Source: Grimontia celer
Lineage (GTDB): Bacteria; Pseudomonadota; Gammaproteobacteria; Enterobacterales; Vibrionaceae
Direction: 5' to 3'
Assembly: GCF_900055185.1 (NCBI RefSeq)
Contig: NZ_FIZX01000003.1
Location: forward strand, 186,001-250,000
DNA length: 64,000 bases
Shown here one piece after another: positions 16,403-26,464 of the stretch. The position numbers were made by a program, and so were the translations under genes. The notes beneath the pieces are model-generated. The model did not search any database. It was not told where the DNA came from and saw only the letters and a program-made list of their open reading frames with translations. Each line of letters starts with the position of its first letter. The first letter of the stretch is position 1.

Positions 16403-16966
16403 TTATGCGTGTCCAACGTCTGTGGACAGGTTCAAGGCGTCTATGCCCATTTGTTTGAGAGCTTTTTCCCAGCGCTCGTTGATGGGAGTATCGAAAATCA
16501 CTTTTGGGTCGGCTTCAATTGTGAGCCAGCTGTTTTCTGCCAATTCCTGCTCAAGTTGACCCGCATCCCAACCCGCGTAGCCGAGGGCGACAATAAACTG
16601 GGCTGGCTCTTCGTTAGTCCCAAGGGTACTCAGAATGTCTTTGGATGTTGTCACCGTCAGCTCATCAGATAACTGAATGCTGGAGCCAAAAAGCTTGGGA
16701 TTTTTATGCAATACAAAGCCGCGATCTTCCGAAACTGGACCGCCAAATAGCACGGGCTGGTCAAGGCTCACTGGATGGGTAACATCCTGCTCGCGTTCCA
16801 CTTCGATTTGATCCAGCATTTTGGCAATGGAGATGTTGATGGGCTGGTTGATCACCAATCCCATGGCCCCGTCTTCATTGTGTTCGCACATGTAAACGAC
16901 ACTGTGCTGGAAGCGTTCATCAGCCATGCTGGGCATTGCGACTAAGAAATGATTTTTTAAATTCAC
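16403..16966 (-). CDS. yqgE: YqgE/AlgH family protein (UPF0301)
   Basis: A 187-residue cytoplasmic protein of unknown biochemical role; AlgH in Pseudomonas influences alginate regulation. Typical blocks are NHFLVAMPSM, SVVYMCEHNEDGAMGLVINQ, GGPVSEDRGFVLH and a GYAGWDAGQLEQE signature. Two in-frame GTG starts exist. The one at 16966 (VNLKNHF) has GGAAG five bases upstream and matches the family start; the one at 16978 would add four residues. It lies downstream of gshB after a 110-base gap that carries a GC-rich hairpin at 17043-17064. Confidence 0.93.
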   Translation of the reverse strand: MNLKNHFLVAMPSMADERFQHSVVYMCEHNEDGAMGLVINQPINISIAKMLDQIEVEREQDVTHPVSLDQPVLFGGPVSEDRGFVLHKNPKLFGSSIQLSDELTVTTSKDILSTLGTNEEPAQFIVALGYAGWDAGQLEQELAENSWLTIEADPKVIFDTPINERWEKALKQMGIDALNLSTDVGHA

Positions 16967-17076
16967 TGTGTCTTCCACATTGCGCCCTTCATTGCGTATG
17001 AGCCTACTTTCATTATGAGCAGTAAGCTGAAGAATGTCAGATCCGGGCGAGCAGTTTCGCCCGGTTTGCCTTGCGG

Positions 17077-18024
17077 TTATTTTTGCAGGCGAGCTTCGAT
17101 AGCATCCATCAATTTGCCACTGATATTGATATCAAATGCAGCTTCAATTTCGCGGATACACGTTGGGCTGGTCACGTTAATTTCGGTCAGCTTGTCACCA
17201 ATGATGTCCAGACCCACGAAGATCAGGCCTTTCTCTTTCAGCGTTGGTGCCACTGCACGGGCAATTGCCCAGTCAGTGTCGCTGAGTGGGCGCGCTTCAC
17301 CACGGCCGCCTGCTGCCAGATTGCCTCGGGTTTCCCCTTTAGCTGGAATACGCGCCAGGCAGTAAGGCATGGGTTCACCATCCACCACCAGAATGCGTTT
17401 GTCGCCGTTGCTGATGTCTGGCACAAACGTCTGCGCCATGCAGTAATTGTTACCAAGGCCAGTCAGGGTTTCGATGATCACTGACAGGTTAGGATCGCCT
17501 TGCTTCACGCGGAAGATAGACGAGCCACCCATGCCATCCAAAGGTTTCAGGATCACGTCGCCGTGTTTTTCCTGGAATGCTTTGATTTGGTCTGCACGAC
17601 GGGTCACTAGCGTGATTGGCGTGTGCTCTGGGAACCAGGCAGTGAACAGTTTTTCGTTACAGTCACGAAGGCTCTGCGGTTTGTTGACGATAAGACAACC
17701 TTCCACTTCCGCGCGCTCGAGAATGTAGGTCGCGTAGATGTATTCGGTATCAAACGGTGGGTCTTTACGCATCAACACAGCGTCGAGATCGGCCAGCGCG
17801 ATTTCCTGCTCGCTGACCACCTCGAACCATTTCTCCGGGTTTTCTTCAAGCGTGACAATTTTGGTGCGTGCCAGCGCTTTGCCTTGCTCCAAAGACAGGT
17901 CATTCATTTGCATGTAATGAATTTCCCAGCCGCGCTTTTGCGCTTCCAGCATCATGGCAAAGGAGGAGTCTTTTTTGATGTTGATGGACTCGATTGGATC
18001 CATCACTACGCCCAGTTTGATCAT
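17077..18024 (-). CDS. gshB: Glutathione synthetase
   Basis: ATP-grasp enzyme that joins glycine to gamma-glutamylcysteine, the last step of glutathione synthesis. At 315 residues it is the standard length. Recognisable parts are the N-terminal IKLGVVMDPIESI, MRKDPPFDTEYIYATY, the grasp-loop KPLDGMGGSSIFRV, and late INVTSPTCIREIE. It is 29 bases downstream of rsmE and co-directional with yqgE-ruvX, as in E. coli. Confidence 0.97.
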   Translation of the reverse strand: MIKLGVVMDPIESINIKKDSSFAMMLEAQKRGWEIHYMQMNDLSLEQGKALARTKIVTLEENPEKWFEVVSEQEIALADLDAVLMRKDPPFDTEYIYATYILERAEVEGCLIVNKPQSLRDCNEKLFTAWFPEHTPITLVTRRADQIKAFQEKHGDVILKPLDGMGGSSIFRVKQGDPNLSVIIETLTGLGNNYCMAQTFVPDISNGDKRILVVDGEPMPYCLARIPAKGETRGNLAAGGRGEARPLSDTDWAIARAVAPTLKEKGLIFVGLDIIGDKLTEINVTSPTCIREIEAAFDINISGKLMDAIEARLQK

Positions 18025-18053
18025 TAATTTATCCTTATTAACCGAGGTCGTCT

Positions 18054-18785
18054 TTAACCCAGATCGCCAAAGCGAACCTGCAGGGCAGTGATTGCCGTCA
18101 GTGCTGCGGTTTCAGTGCGCAGAACACGTGGCCCCAATAATGTTTCCTCAAACCCAAATTCACGGGTTCGTTCAATTTCTTCTGATGACAGACCGCCTTC
18201 AGGGCCAATCAGCAAACGCACACGGCTAACTGGCTCGGGCAGGGTATTGATTGAGTATTTTGCGCGCGGGTGAAGGTTCAGTTTCAGCCCGTCAAATGTT
18301 TCCTGCATCCACTCATCCAGCGACATTACAGGACGAATCTCTGGCACCACATTGCGCCCGCATTGCTCACAGGCTGCAATCGCGATTTTCTGCCATTGAT
18401 ACAGTTTCTTGTCGAAGCGATCTGCATTGAGCTTGACACCACAGCGTTCAGAGATCAGTGGAGTAATAATGTTGACACCTAGCTCTACCGATTTTTGAAT
18501 AGTGAACTCCATTTTGTCGCCGCGGCTGATGACCTGGCCCAAGTGCAAATCCAGCGGTGATTCGATGCTGCGTTCAACACGCTCAACGATATCGACAGTG
18601 ACAGATTTTTTACCTGATTCAGCAATCACGGCAGGGAACTCTGCGCCGTGACCATCAAACAGCAATACTTCCTGACCCACCTGCATACGAAGCACACGGC
18701 CAACGTGATTGGCAGCGTCATCGCTCAGGGCAATGCGGCCAGTGTCAGGTAAGGATTCAGGATGGAAAATTCTTGGGATACGCAT
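18054..18785 (-). CDS. rsmE: 16S rRNA (uracil(1498)-N3)-methyltransferase
   Basis: SPOUT-class methyltransferase that makes m3U1498 in the small ribosomal subunit. It is 243 residues from ATG 18785 (MRIPRIFHP); the frame is open to 18827, but the extra residues are not family-like. It has an N-terminal PUA-like domain (NHVGRVLRM, about 25-75) and a C-terminal trefoil knot with [15 protein letters not shown] and [13 protein letters not shown]. It precedes gshB in an apparent operon. Confidence 0.95.
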   Translation of the reverse strand: MRIPRIFHPESLPDTGRIALSDDAANHVGRVLRMQVGQEVLLFDGHGAEFPAVIAESGKKSVTVDIVERVERSIESPLDLHLGQVISRGDKMEFTIQKSVELGVNIITPLISERCGVKLNADRFDKKLYQWQKIAIAACEQCGRNVVPEIRPVMSLDEWMQETFDGLKLNLHPRAKYSINTLPEPVSRVRLLIGPEGGLSSEEIERTREFGFEETLLGPRVLRTETAALTAITALQVRFGDLG

Positions 18786-18869
18786 GGTGTTTTCATGACT
18801 GGATAACAATAGACAGCAGTGTATCACGCTGCTGCCTATTGGCTGTAGTGTTGCGCGCTCCCTGAAGTA

Positions 18870-19577
18870 TCAGAGACCGGTCTTTTCACAGGAAGCTTGC
18901 ACAAATGGGTTGTGATTGCCTTGCTCTCGGGCGATGCGGCGGTCACGCTCACATTCCCACTCGGTCACCGGGTAGGTTTTGTCCCAGGCGTCCATCAGCT
19001 TTTTCTGTGCGGATGCTAGACGAAAATCATATTGCTGGTTCATGTACTTGTAGGTTCGCGCAATGGCACCGCGGCTTTGTGCTGGCGGCTCAAATACACG
19101 TTGCTTGAAGTTCACCTTCGCCGCGCACTGACCATAAAAAGCCCCGTCGTTGCCATTCCATTGCGAGAAGCGGAAGTTCGAGCGGTCACCGTTAACTTCG
19201 CCAATGGCGGGAACCAGATTGTGCAGGTCAGCTTCCATCAGTTTGAAAGCCACGTCATTGAGGGTGCAGTTCTTGCGCCCACCGTCTTGCCAGCATTGAC
19301 GCTGATGGCCAAATTGCCATGCAGGCACCACATGCTCCCATTCAATGCGGCTGGCACGCTTTTCCTGTTTGCGAACTTGATAACCACACTCAGAAAAATC
19401 AGGCACGCCCTTCTTGCCCTGCCATTCAATGTCACAGCCGCAGTAAAACGAAGTTGGGTAGTCCTGATAGATTTTTTGCGCGATGCGTTTGGCTTTACTG
19501 AAGGATTGCGGATGCTCGGCTGCTGTTGTGATCGAAGGGATCATCAGTGCCGAAAGCAGCATCAGAAATGTTCTCAT
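18870..19577 (-). CDS. endA: Periplasmic endonuclease I (DNA-specific)
   Basis: A non-specific periplasmic DNase of the EndA/NucM family. The 235-residue precursor has a signal peptide [19 protein letters not shown]. The mature part contains paired cysteines for disulphides and the beta-beta-alpha metal motif [13 protein letters not shown] with the catalytic His, followed by [19 protein letters not shown]. In Vibrio such enzymes (Dns/EndA) limit extracellular DNA and transformation; the neighbourhood sprT-endA-rsmE-gshB points to EndA. Confidence 0.94.
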   Translation of the reverse strand: MRTFLMLLSALMIPSITTAAEHPQSFSKAKRIAQKIYQDYPTSFYCGCDIEWQGKKGVPDFSECGYQVRKQEKRASRIEWEHVVPAWQFGHQRQCWQDGGRKNCTLNDVAFKLMEADLHNLVPAIGEVNGDRSNFRFSQWNGNDGAFYGQCAAKVNFKQRVFEPPAQSRGAIARTYKYMNQQYDFRLASAQKKLMDAWDKTYPVTEWECERDRRIAREQGNHNPFVQASCEKTGL

Positions 19578-19691
19578 GTGTAATTAGCGCTCGGTGTTGG
19601 AATTGTGTGGTTTGATTATTACAGACTATTGCGAGCGAAATCGCACTAAATTAGTGTTAATTGAAGAGTTTATTGATAAGTAAAGCGTTGC

Positions 19692-20183
19692 TTATGCAAG
19701 AGAAGGGACGAAGACAAGAGGCCGTTTGCAGCGGCGGCAAACATATTGAACCTGTTCGCGTTGAACTTTATTGTGACGACGAATAGAGAGCTCGATATGG
19801 TCACAGCCGCACTGATAGGTAAAAGTTTTTCCCTGAACAGAACTGACATCAAAGCTGTGGGTGGTTTTGGGTATTACACCAAACACCTGTGACATCACCG
19901 CCTGCCACTCTTTACCATGCGGCCGCACTTTTCCAAAACGGGCATAGACAACCAAGTGACTGATTTCGTGCGGCACCACTTCGTCAAAAAAAGCCTCGAC
20001 GTTTTCTTCCAGCAATACCGGGTTAAACCTGAGTTGCCAGCGTTGAAGCAATGCCATTCCTGCCGTTTTCCCACGAATATCAAACCGGATTGCAGGCACC
20101 GCAAATTCACTCCCAAGCTGCTTGTTAGCCAGAGTGATGCATTCGCTGACGCGTTGAGTAAGACGATAGTGGAGTTCGTTCAT
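19692..20183 (-). CDS. sprT: SprT family zinc metalloprotease-like protein
   Basis: A 163-residue SprT/Spartan-like protein. The zinc-binding HExxH is HEISH in EVVPHEISHLVVYARFG, and a C-terminal zinc ribbon is formed by two Cys pairs (YQCGC and YVCRRC). Bacterial SprT function is not settled; eukaryotic Spartan cleaves DNA-protein crosslinks. ATG 20183 (MNELHYRL) is chosen over the frame's upstream limit at 20231, although no good Shine-Dalgarno sequence is visible for either. It lies between metK and endA as in many gammaproteobacteria. Confidence 0.92.
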   Translation of the reverse strand: MNELHYRLTQRVSECITLANKQLGSEFAVPAIRFDIRGKTAGMALLQRWQLRFNPVLLEENVEAFFDEVVPHEISHLVVYARFGKVRPHGKEWQAVMSQVFGVIPKTTHSFDVSSVQGKTFTYQCGCDHIELSIRRHNKVQREQVQYVCRRCKRPLVFVPSLA

Positions 20184-20229
20184 GTTCGGCAGTTTAGATT
20201 CAGGAGCCGACAGGGTAGGGAACAGAAAC

Positions 20230-20256
20230 AAAAAAGGGAAGCCTGAGCTTCCCTTT
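20230..20256 (-). terminator. Terminator after metK
   Basis: Minus strand: AAAGGGAAG, a 5-base loop, CTTCCCTTTTTT. It lies 17 bases past the metK stop and overlaps the region just upstream of sprT, suggesting sprT is transcribed by readthrough or from its own promoter. Confidence 0.85.
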
Positions 20257-20272
20257 CGTATTCAGACTGCGA

Positions 20273-21427
20273 TTACTTGATTTGAGCGAAATCGCGCAGT
20301 GCTGCCACTTTATCGGTCTTTTCCCAAGGGAACTCTTCGCGACCGAAGTGACCGTAGGCTGCTGTCTTCTTATAGATAGGTTGCAGCAGGTTCAGCATTT
20401 CCTGCAGGCCGTAAGGGCGCAGGTCGAAGTGTTGGCGAACCGCTTCAATGATGATGTCGTGAGACACTTTCTCGGTACCGAAGGTTTCAACCATGATAGA
20501 CGTTGGATCCGCAACACCGATGGCGTAAGACAATTGGATTTCACAACGGTCAGCCATGCCTGCAGCAACGATGTTCTTCGCTACATAGCGTGCAGCGTAT
20601 GCAGCAGAGCGGTCAACTTTCGATGGATCTTTACCGGAGAATGCACCGCCACCGTGGCGAGCCGCGCCGCCATAGGTATCAACGATGATCTTACGACCCG
20701 TCAGACCACAGTCACCCATTGGGCCACCGATAACAAAACGGCCAGTTGGGTTGATAAAGAAGTTGGTGTCTTTGTTCAGCCACTCTGTAGGCAGTACTGG
20801 CTTGATGATCTCTTCCATCACCGCTTCACGCAGGTCTGGCGTGGAGATGCTGTCACAGTGCTGGGTAGACAGAACAACCGCATCGATGCCAACAATCTTA
20901 CCTTGGTCGTATTGGAAGGTGACCTGAGATTTTGCATCCGGGCGCAGCCAAGGTAGCGTACCGTTCTTACGAACTTCTGCCTGACGTTGAACCAGACGGT
21001 GAGAGTAAGTGATTGGTGCAGGCATCAATACATCAGTTTCGTTACATGCGTAACCGAACATGATGCCTTGGTCGCCCGCGCCCTGCTCTTTAGGGTCAGT
21101 TTTATCAACACCTTGGTTGATGTCAGGAGACTGTTTACCGATGGTGTTCAGAATCGCACAAGAGTCTGCGTCGAAACCCATGTCAGAGTGAACGTAGCCG
21201 ATTTCGCGAACGGTTTCGCGGGTCAGCTCTTCGATATCAACCCATGCTGAGGTTGTGATTTCACCACCAACCATCACCATGCCGGTTTTCACGTAAGTCT
21301 CACAGGCTACGCGTGCTTTTGGATCCTGCTTCAGAATCGCGTCAAGAACGGCGTCTGAAATCTGGTCTGCGATTTTGTCTGGATGACCTTCTGATACTGA
21401 CTCAGAAGTAAACAGGTGTTTAGCCAT
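20273..21427 (-). CDS. metK: S-adenosylmethionine synthetase
   Basis: Makes SAM from methionine and ATP. At 384 residues it is the normal length. Signatures include [15 protein letters not shown], the [12 protein letters not shown] hexapeptide region, and [20 protein letters not shown] tandem MetJ-box array overlaps its promoter, so repression by SAM-MetJ is expected. It is divergent from tkt across 386 bases, and a strong terminator follows. Confidence 0.98.
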   Translation of the reverse strand: MAKHLFTSESVSEGHPDKIADQISDAVLDAILKQDPKARVACETYVKTGMVMVGGEITTSAWVDIEELTRETVREIGYVHSDMGFDADSCAILNTIGKQSPDINQGVDKTDPKEQGAGDQGIMFGYACNETDVLMPAPITYSHRLVQRQAEVRKNGTLPWLRPDAKSQVTFQYDQGKIVGIDAVVLSTQHCDSISTPDLREAVMEEIIKPVLPTEWLNKDTNFFINPTGRFVIGGPMGDCGLTGRKIIVDTYGGAARHGGGAFSGKDPSKVDRSAAYAARYVAKNIVAAGMADRCEIQLSYAIGVADPTSIMVETFGTEKVSHDIIIEAVRQHFDLRPYGLQEMLNLLQPIYKKTAAYGHFGREEFPWEKTDKVAALRDFAQIK

Positions 21428-21490
21428 GTCTTTTCCCTAGCAATAATAAATGTTGGTTGATACCGAATCTTTGTTTGTAAAAGCATCTTT

Positions 21491-21539
21491 GGTCGTCTGA
21501 CCGTATAAAAGTATAGATGCTTTTCCATCTGGACGTCTA
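21491..21539 (-). promoter_or_regulatory. MetJ operator array overlapping the metK promoter
   Basis: Read on the minus strand in contiguous 8-base steps, the sequence gives AGACGTCC, AGATGGAA, AAGCATCT, two weak octamers, then AGACGACC. The MetJ consensus is AGACGTCT, and MetJ needs two or more tandem boxes. A promoter-like pair TAGACG (21539-21534) and TATACT (21515-21510), spaced by 18 bases, lies inside the array, fitting repression by occlusion. The rest of the 386-base metK-tkt spacer shows no other clear signal, only a weak A/T-rich -10 candidate (TATAAC, 21778-21783) before tkt. Confidence 0.75.
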
Positions 21540-21813
21540 TTTTACGCAGGGCAGCGTATAAATCAACCTCACAAATTGTCTGCTTTATTGAGTAATCGTT
21601 TGCGTCCGTAATCTTGTAGTTACAAATAGATGCAGAACTTTCCCATTGAGAACAGACAGAATCCCCTAAAATCAGCCATGTAAAACGTTTGCAGACCTGC
21701 TGGACTCTTGCGACAATACTCGCCCGCCGAATTCAGCAATCTGGCTGCTTGGTTAACAAGTATTGTGCCGGATTGCCTATAACTCAAAACCTCTAATGAT
21801 CTCAGGAGCAGAC

Positions 21814-23811
21814 ATGTCTTCTCGCAAGGTTTTAGCAAACGCGATCCGTGCCCTAAGCATGGACGGTGTACAACAAGCTAACTCTGGTCACCCAGGTGCC
21901 CCTATGGGCATGGCAGATATCGCCGAAGTCCTGTGGCGTGACCACATGAACCACAACCCACAAAACCCTGAGTGGGCGGACCGCGACCGCTTCGTACTGT
22001 CAAACGGTCACGGCTCTATGCTGATCTACTCTCTGCTGCACCTGACCGGTTACGATCTGTCTATCGACGATCTGAAAAACTTCCGTCAACTGCACTCGAA
22101 AACGCCGGGCCACCCTGAGTACGGCTACGCGCCAGGTGTAGAAACGACCACTGGTCCTCTGGGTCAAGGTATCACCAACGCTGTCGGTATGGCGATTGCA
22201 GAAAGAGCACTGGCTGCTCAGTTCAACCGTGAAGGCCACGACATCGTTGACCACAACACTTATGCGTTCCTGGGTGACGGCTGTCTGATGGAAGGTATCT
22301 CTCACGAAGCATGCTCGCTGGCAGGCACGCTGGGTCTGGGCAAACTGATCGCGTTTTGGGATGACAACGGCATCTCTATCGACGGTCATGTTGAAGGCTG
22401 GTTCACTGACGACACACCCAAGCGTTTCGAATCTTACGGCTGGCACGTTATCCCAGCAGTAGACGGCCACGACGCTGACGCAATTAATGCAGCGATTGAA
22501 GCGGCGAAAGCAGAAACCGGTCGTCCTACCCTAATTTGTACCAAAACCATCATCGGTTTCGGTTCACCAAACAAAGCAGGCTCTCACGACTGTCACGGTG
22601 CACCACTGGGCGCTGACGAAATCAAAGCGGCACGTGAGTTCCTGGGTTGGGAACACCCTGCATTTGAAATCCCGGCTGACGTCTACGGTCGGTGGGACGC
22701 GAAAGAAGCGGGCGCAGCAAAAGAAGCGGCTTGGAACGAAAAGCTGGCTGCGTACGAAGCTGCACACCCAGAGCTGGCGGCAGAGTTCAAACGCCGTGTA
22801 AACGGTGACCTGCCTGCTGAGTGGGAAGAAAAAGCCAACCAAATCATCGCCGACCTGCAAGCGAACCCAGCAAACATTGCTTCACGTAAAGCATCTCAAA
22901 ACGCGCTGGAAGCGTTTGGTGCGATGCTGCCTGAATTCATGGGTGGCTCAGCTGACCTGGCACCTTCTAACCTGACCATGTGGTCTGGCTCAAAAGCCCT
23001 GACCGGTGAAGATGCTTCCGGCAACTACATCCACTACGGTGTGCGTGAGTTCGGTATGACCGCGATCATCAACGGTATCGCTCTGCATGGTGGTTTCGTC
23101 CCATACGGCGCGACCTTCCTGATGTTCATGGAATACGCGCGTAACGCGATGCGTATGGCAGCACTGATGAAAGTGCAGAACATTCAGGTTTACACTCACG
23201 ACTCTATCGGTCTGGGTGAAGACGGCCCGACGCACCAACCGGTTGAGCAAATCGCTTCTCTGCGCCTGACACCAAACATGAGCACATGGCGCCCATGTGA
23301 CCAGGTAGAGTCTGCAGTTGCTTGGAAACTGGCGATTGAGCGTAGAGACGGTCCAAGCTCGCTAATTTTCTCGCGTCAGAACCTGGCACAGCAAGAGCGT
23401 TCAGCGGAGCAAGTAGCAAACATCGCCAAGGGTGGTTACATCCTGAAGGATTGCATTGGCAAACCAGAACTTATCCTGATTGCGACTGGTTCAGAGGTTG
23501 AATTGGCGGTTGAAGCAAGCACTGAACTGTCAGCGCAGGGCTTCAATGTTCGTGTGGTTTCAATCCCATCGACTGATGTGTTTGACAAGCAAGATGCGGC
23601 TTACCGTGAATCGGTACTGCCATCAGACGTGACAGCACGTGTGGCTATCGAAGCGGGTATCGCGGACTTCTGGTACAAGTACGTGGGTTTTGACGGTCGT
23701 ATCATCGGCATGCATACCTTCGGTGAATCTGCGCCGGCAGGCGAGCTGTTCAAGATGTTCGGCTTCACCACTGAAAACGTGGTTGAGACAGCAAAAGAAC
23801 TGCTGGCATAA
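21814..23811 (+). CDS. tkt: Transketolase
   Basis: Thiamine-diphosphate enzyme of the pentose phosphate pathway that moves two-carbon units between ketoses and aldoses. The 665-residue protein starts at ATG 21814 ([17 protein letters not shown]), with CAGGAG five bases upstream; the frame is open back to 21763. It has [13 protein letters not shown], the TPP motif from GDGCLMEG to the DDNGIS Asn, and a C-terminal transketolase domain with [10 protein letters not shown]. It heads the tkt-epd-pgk-fba sugar-phosphate block. Confidence 0.98.
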   Translation: MSSRKVLANAIRALSMDGVQQANSGHPGAPMGMADIAEVLWRDHMNHNPQNPEWADRDRFVLSNGHGSMLIYSLLHLTGYDLSIDDLKNFRQLHSKTPGHPEYGYAPGVETTTGPLGQGITNAVGMAIAERALAAQFNREGHDIVDHNTYAFLGDGCLMEGISHEACSLAGTLGLGKLIAFWDDNGISIDGHVEGWFTDDTPKRFESYGWHVIPAVDGHDADAINAAIEAAKAETGRPTLICTKTIIGFGSPNKAGSHDCHGAPLGADEIKAAREFLGWEHPAFEIPADVYGRWDAKEAGAAKEAAWNEKLAAYEAAHPELAAEFKRRVNGDLPAEWEEKANQIIADLQANPANIASRKASQNALEAFGAMLPEFMGGSADLAPSNLTMWSGSKALTGEDASGNYIHYGVREFGMTAIINGIALHGGFVPYGATFLMFMEYARNAMRMAALMKVQNIQVYTHDSIGLGEDGPTHQPVEQIASLRLTPNMSTWRPCDQVESAVAWKLAIERRDGPSSLIFSRQNLAQQERSAEQVANIAKGGYILKDCIGKPELILIATGSEVELAVEASTELSAQGFNVRVVSIPSTDVFDKQDAAYRESVLPSDVTARVAIEAGIADFWYKYVGFDGRIIGMHTFGESAPAGELFKMFGFTTENVVETAKELLA

Positions 23812-23827
23812 GCAACAAAAAAGACCC

Positions 23828-23854
23828 AAAAACCCGCCAACTGGCGGGTTTTTT
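23828..23854 (+). terminator. Terminator after tkt
   Basis: AAAACCCGCCA, a 3-base loop, TGGCGGGTTTTTTC. It lies 17 bases past the stop. Confidence 0.9.
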
Positions 23855-23981
23855 CTTTCCCGCTCTTTATCCAATCCTTAAGAAACATTGATGAGAGACC
23901 AGTCACATTCTGCGTGCGAAATTCACGTGCTTGAGATAGACTGTCAGCCGCATTTCATTAACGACACAGATCAGCAGGGAT

Positions 23982-25010
23982 ATGGCATTACGCGTCGCAA
24001 TTAATGGATTTGGCCGCATTGGCCGTAGCGTGCTCCGCGCGCTGTATGAAAGTGACAAACGCGACCAGATAGAAGTGGTTGCGGTGAACGAATTAGCTGA
24101 GCCTGATGCCATGGCGCATCTGCTTCAGTATGACTCCAGTCATGGCCGCTTTTTCAAGAAAGTGACCAACAGTCAGGAGTCCCTGTTTGTTGGCGACGAC
24201 AAAATCCGCATTCTGCACCTTAGTGATATCAATCTACTCCCTTGGCGAGATCTGGACATCGACATCGTGCTCGACTGTACGGGTGTGTTTGGCAACCGTG
24301 AACACGGTCAGGCGCATTTGGACGCCGGTGCCAAGAAAGTGCTGTTCTCCCATCCAGGCAGTAACGATCTGGATAACACCATCATCTTTGGTGTGAATGA
24401 AGAAACCCTCAAACCGACGGATCGCATTGTTTCCAATGGTTCCTGCACCACCAACTGTATCGTGCCTGTGATTAAGGTATTGGATGAGCAGTTTGGGATT
24501 GAGTCAGGAACCATTACCACGATTCACTCTTCCATGAACGACCAGCAGGTGATCGATGCCTATCACCCAGATTTGCGACGCACGCGCGCTGCCAGTCAGT
24601 CTATTATTCCGGTCGACACCAAATTACATTTAGGAATTGGAAGAATCTTTCCGAAATTTTCTGACAAATTTGAAGCGATTTCGGTTAGAGTGCCAACAAT
24701 TAACGTCACAGCAATGGATTTGAGTGTTACTGTTCACACAAAAGTGAAAGTTAATGACGTAAATCAATCACTCGAGGAGGCCGCTCGGTGTACATTGAAC
24801 GGCATCGTCGACTATACCGAGGCACCACTTGTCTCGATAGACTTCAACCATGATCCCCACAGCGCCATCGTGGATGGTTCGCAGACACGAGTTAGTAATC
24901 ATCATCTGATAAAAATGTTGATTTGGTGCGACAACGAATGGGGGTTTGCCAACCGCATGCTGGATACAGCGTTGGCCATGGCAACAGTTACCAGTGGCTC
25001 GAAGGCTTGA
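23982..25010 (+). CDS. epd: D-erythrose-4-phosphate dehydrogenase
   Basis: Oxidises erythrose-4-phosphate to 4-phosphoerythronate, the entry step of the DXP-dependent pyridoxal phosphate route; pdxJ of the same pathway is at 46.2 kb. The 342-residue GAPDH-like protein has [15 protein letters not shown] for NAD binding and the catalytic Cys155 in [10 protein letters not shown]. The Epd-type neighbourhood upstream of pgk and the segment [16 protein letters not shown] argue for Epd over GapA. Confidence 0.95.
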   Translation: MALRVAINGFGRIGRSVLRALYESDKRDQIEVVAVNELAEPDAMAHLLQYDSSHGRFFKKVTNSQESLFVGDDKIRILHLSDINLLPWRDLDIDIVLDCTGVFGNREHGQAHLDAGAKKVLFSHPGSNDLDNTIIFGVNEETLKPTDRIVSNGSCTTNCIVPVIKVLDEQFGIESGTITTIHSSMNDQQVIDAYHPDLRRTRAASQSIIPVDTKLHLGIGRIFPKFSDKFEAISVRVPTINVTAMDLSVTVHTKVKVNDVNQSLEEAARCTLNGIVDYTEAPLVSIDFNHDPHSAIVDGSQTRVSNHHLIKMLIWCDNEWGFANRMLDTALAMATVTSGSKA

Positions 25011-25080
25011 GCCACGGCTTTCCGAAGTAAAGAAAGCCACAGCAAATTTTTGATTTTTGCAACTTAGAGAGAGGACGAAA

Positions 25081-26244
25081 ATGTCTGTAATCAAAATGAC
25101 CGATCTGGATCTGGCTGGCAAACGCGTATTTATCCGTGCCGATCTGAACGTACCAGTAAAAGACGGTAAAGTGACTTCTGACGCGCGTATTCTGGCGTCT
25201 CTGCCAACCATCAAACACTGCCTGGAAGCTGGCGCGAAAGTGATGGTTACTTCTCACCTGGGTCGTCCGACTGAAGGCGAGTACGCTGAAGAATTCTCTC
25301 TGCAGCCTGTTGTTAACTACCTGAACGACGCACTGGATTGTGACGTTAAACTGGCAAAAGACTATCTGGACGGCCTGGAGCTGAACGCAGGTGAGCTAGT
25401 TGTTCTGGAAAACGTACGTTTCAACAAAGGCGAGAAGAAAAACGAAGACGAACTGTCTAAGAAATACGCTGCACTGTGTGACGTATTCGTGATGGACGCG
25501 TTCGGTACTGCTCACCGTGCACAAGCATCAACCTACGGTGTTGGTGTGTTCGCTCCAATCGCATGTGCAGGTCCTCTGCTGGCTAACGAACTGGAAGCAC
25601 TGGGCAAAGCAATGGATAACCCAGCGCGCCCAATGGTGGCAATCGTTGGTGGTTCTAAAGTTTCTACCAAACTGACTGTTCTGGAATCTCTGTCTAAAAT
25701 CGCTGACCAACTGGTTGTTGGTGGTGGTATCGCGAACACCTTCATCGCAGCAGCAGGCCACAACGTAGGTAAGTCTCTGTACGAAGCTGACCTGGTTGAT
25801 ACTGCTAAGAAGTTGATGGACGAGTGTGCGATTCCAGTAGCGACTGACGTTGCATGTGCGAAAGCATTCGACGAGAACGCAGAAGCGGAAATCAAGAACG
25901 TTTCTGAAGTTCAGGACGACGACATGATCTTCGACCTGGGTCCAGACTCAACACAAGCGCTGGCTGAAATCCTTAAGAATGCAAAAACCATTCTGTGGAA
26001 CGGCCCAGTAGGCGTTTTCGAATTCAAGAACTTCGAAGCTGGTACTAAAGGTATCTCTGAAGCGATCGCTGCTTCTGAAGGTTTCTCTGTTGCAGGTGGT
26101 GGTGACACGCTGGCAGCTATCGACCAGTTCGGTATCAAAGCTGACGTTTCTTACATCTCTACCGGTGGCGGCGCTTTCCTTGAGTTCGTTGAAGGTAAAG
26201 TATTGCCTGCAGTAGAAATGCTGGAAACTCGCGCGAAAGCGTAA
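25081..26244 (+). CDS. pgk: Phosphoglycerate kinase
   Basis: Transfers phosphate between 1,3-bisphosphoglycerate and ADP in glycolysis. It is 387 residues from ATG 25081 ([11 protein letters not shown]), preceded by GAGAGAGGA. Signatures are [11 protein letters not shown], the [11 protein letters not shown] segment, [17 protein letters not shown] and the GGGDTLAAI phosphate loop. It is 70 bases after epd, likely co-transcribed, with a terminator immediately after. Confidence 0.98.
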   Translation: MSVIKMTDLDLAGKRVFIRADLNVPVKDGKVTSDARILASLPTIKHCLEAGAKVMVTSHLGRPTEGEYAEEFSLQPVVNYLNDALDCDVKLAKDYLDGLELNAGELVVLENVRFNKGEKKNEDELSKKYAALCDVFVMDAFGTAHRAQASTYGVGVFAPIACAGPLLANELEALGKAMDNPARPMVAIVGGSKVSTKLTVLESLSKIADQLVVGGGIANTFIAAAGHNVGKSLYEADLVDTAKKLMDECAIPVATDVACAKAFDENAEAEIKNVSEVQDDDMIFDLGPDSTQALAEILKNAKTILWNGPVGVFEFKNFEAGTKGISEAIAASEGFSVAGGGDTLAAIDQFGIKADVSYISTGGGAFLEFVEGKVLPAVEMLETRAKA

Positions 26245-26249
26245 TGACG

Positions 26250-26275
26250 AACGGGGGTTACTGCCCCCGTTTTTT
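26250..26275 (+). terminator. Terminator after pgk
   Basis: AACGGGGG, a 6-base loop, CCCCCGTTTTTT, five bases past the stop. It separates pgk from fba, which has its own leader. Confidence 0.9.
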
Positions 26276-26353
26276 ATGCATCTTTGATAACTCTTTAATC
26301 ATTGGAATGCATATCTAAACGCAAAAAATAATGTGTTTAGAATCACGTTTGGG

Positions 26354-26385
26354 TACAATGCGCAGCACTGTTCGCAAACGTTTGC
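26354..26385 (+). promoter_or_regulatory. Putative -10 element and LacI-family-type palindrome before fbaA
   Basis: The perfect palindrome GCAAACGTTTGC (26374-26385), flanked as TTC...CGAA, has the central CG typical of LacI/GalR operators. It is close to the PurR site (CGCAAACGTTTNC) and also related to Cra sites. It lies 14 bases downstream of a TACAAT -10-like hexamer (26354-26359), about where transcription would begin. The regulator is not established. Confidence 0.5.
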
Positions 26386-26464
26386 CGAATTGAAACAAGT
26401 CGGTAGGAAAGACCGGCTTGGATAGGATTTCACTCAAGACAACAGAGTAAATAGGACTATTGTT

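Noticed and set aside
17043..17064. GC-rich hairpin CCGGGCGA/TCGCCCGG between gshB and yqgE
   Set aside because: It has no T-run in the direction of the genes, so it is not called a terminator. It may affect mRNA stability, but nothing more can be supported.
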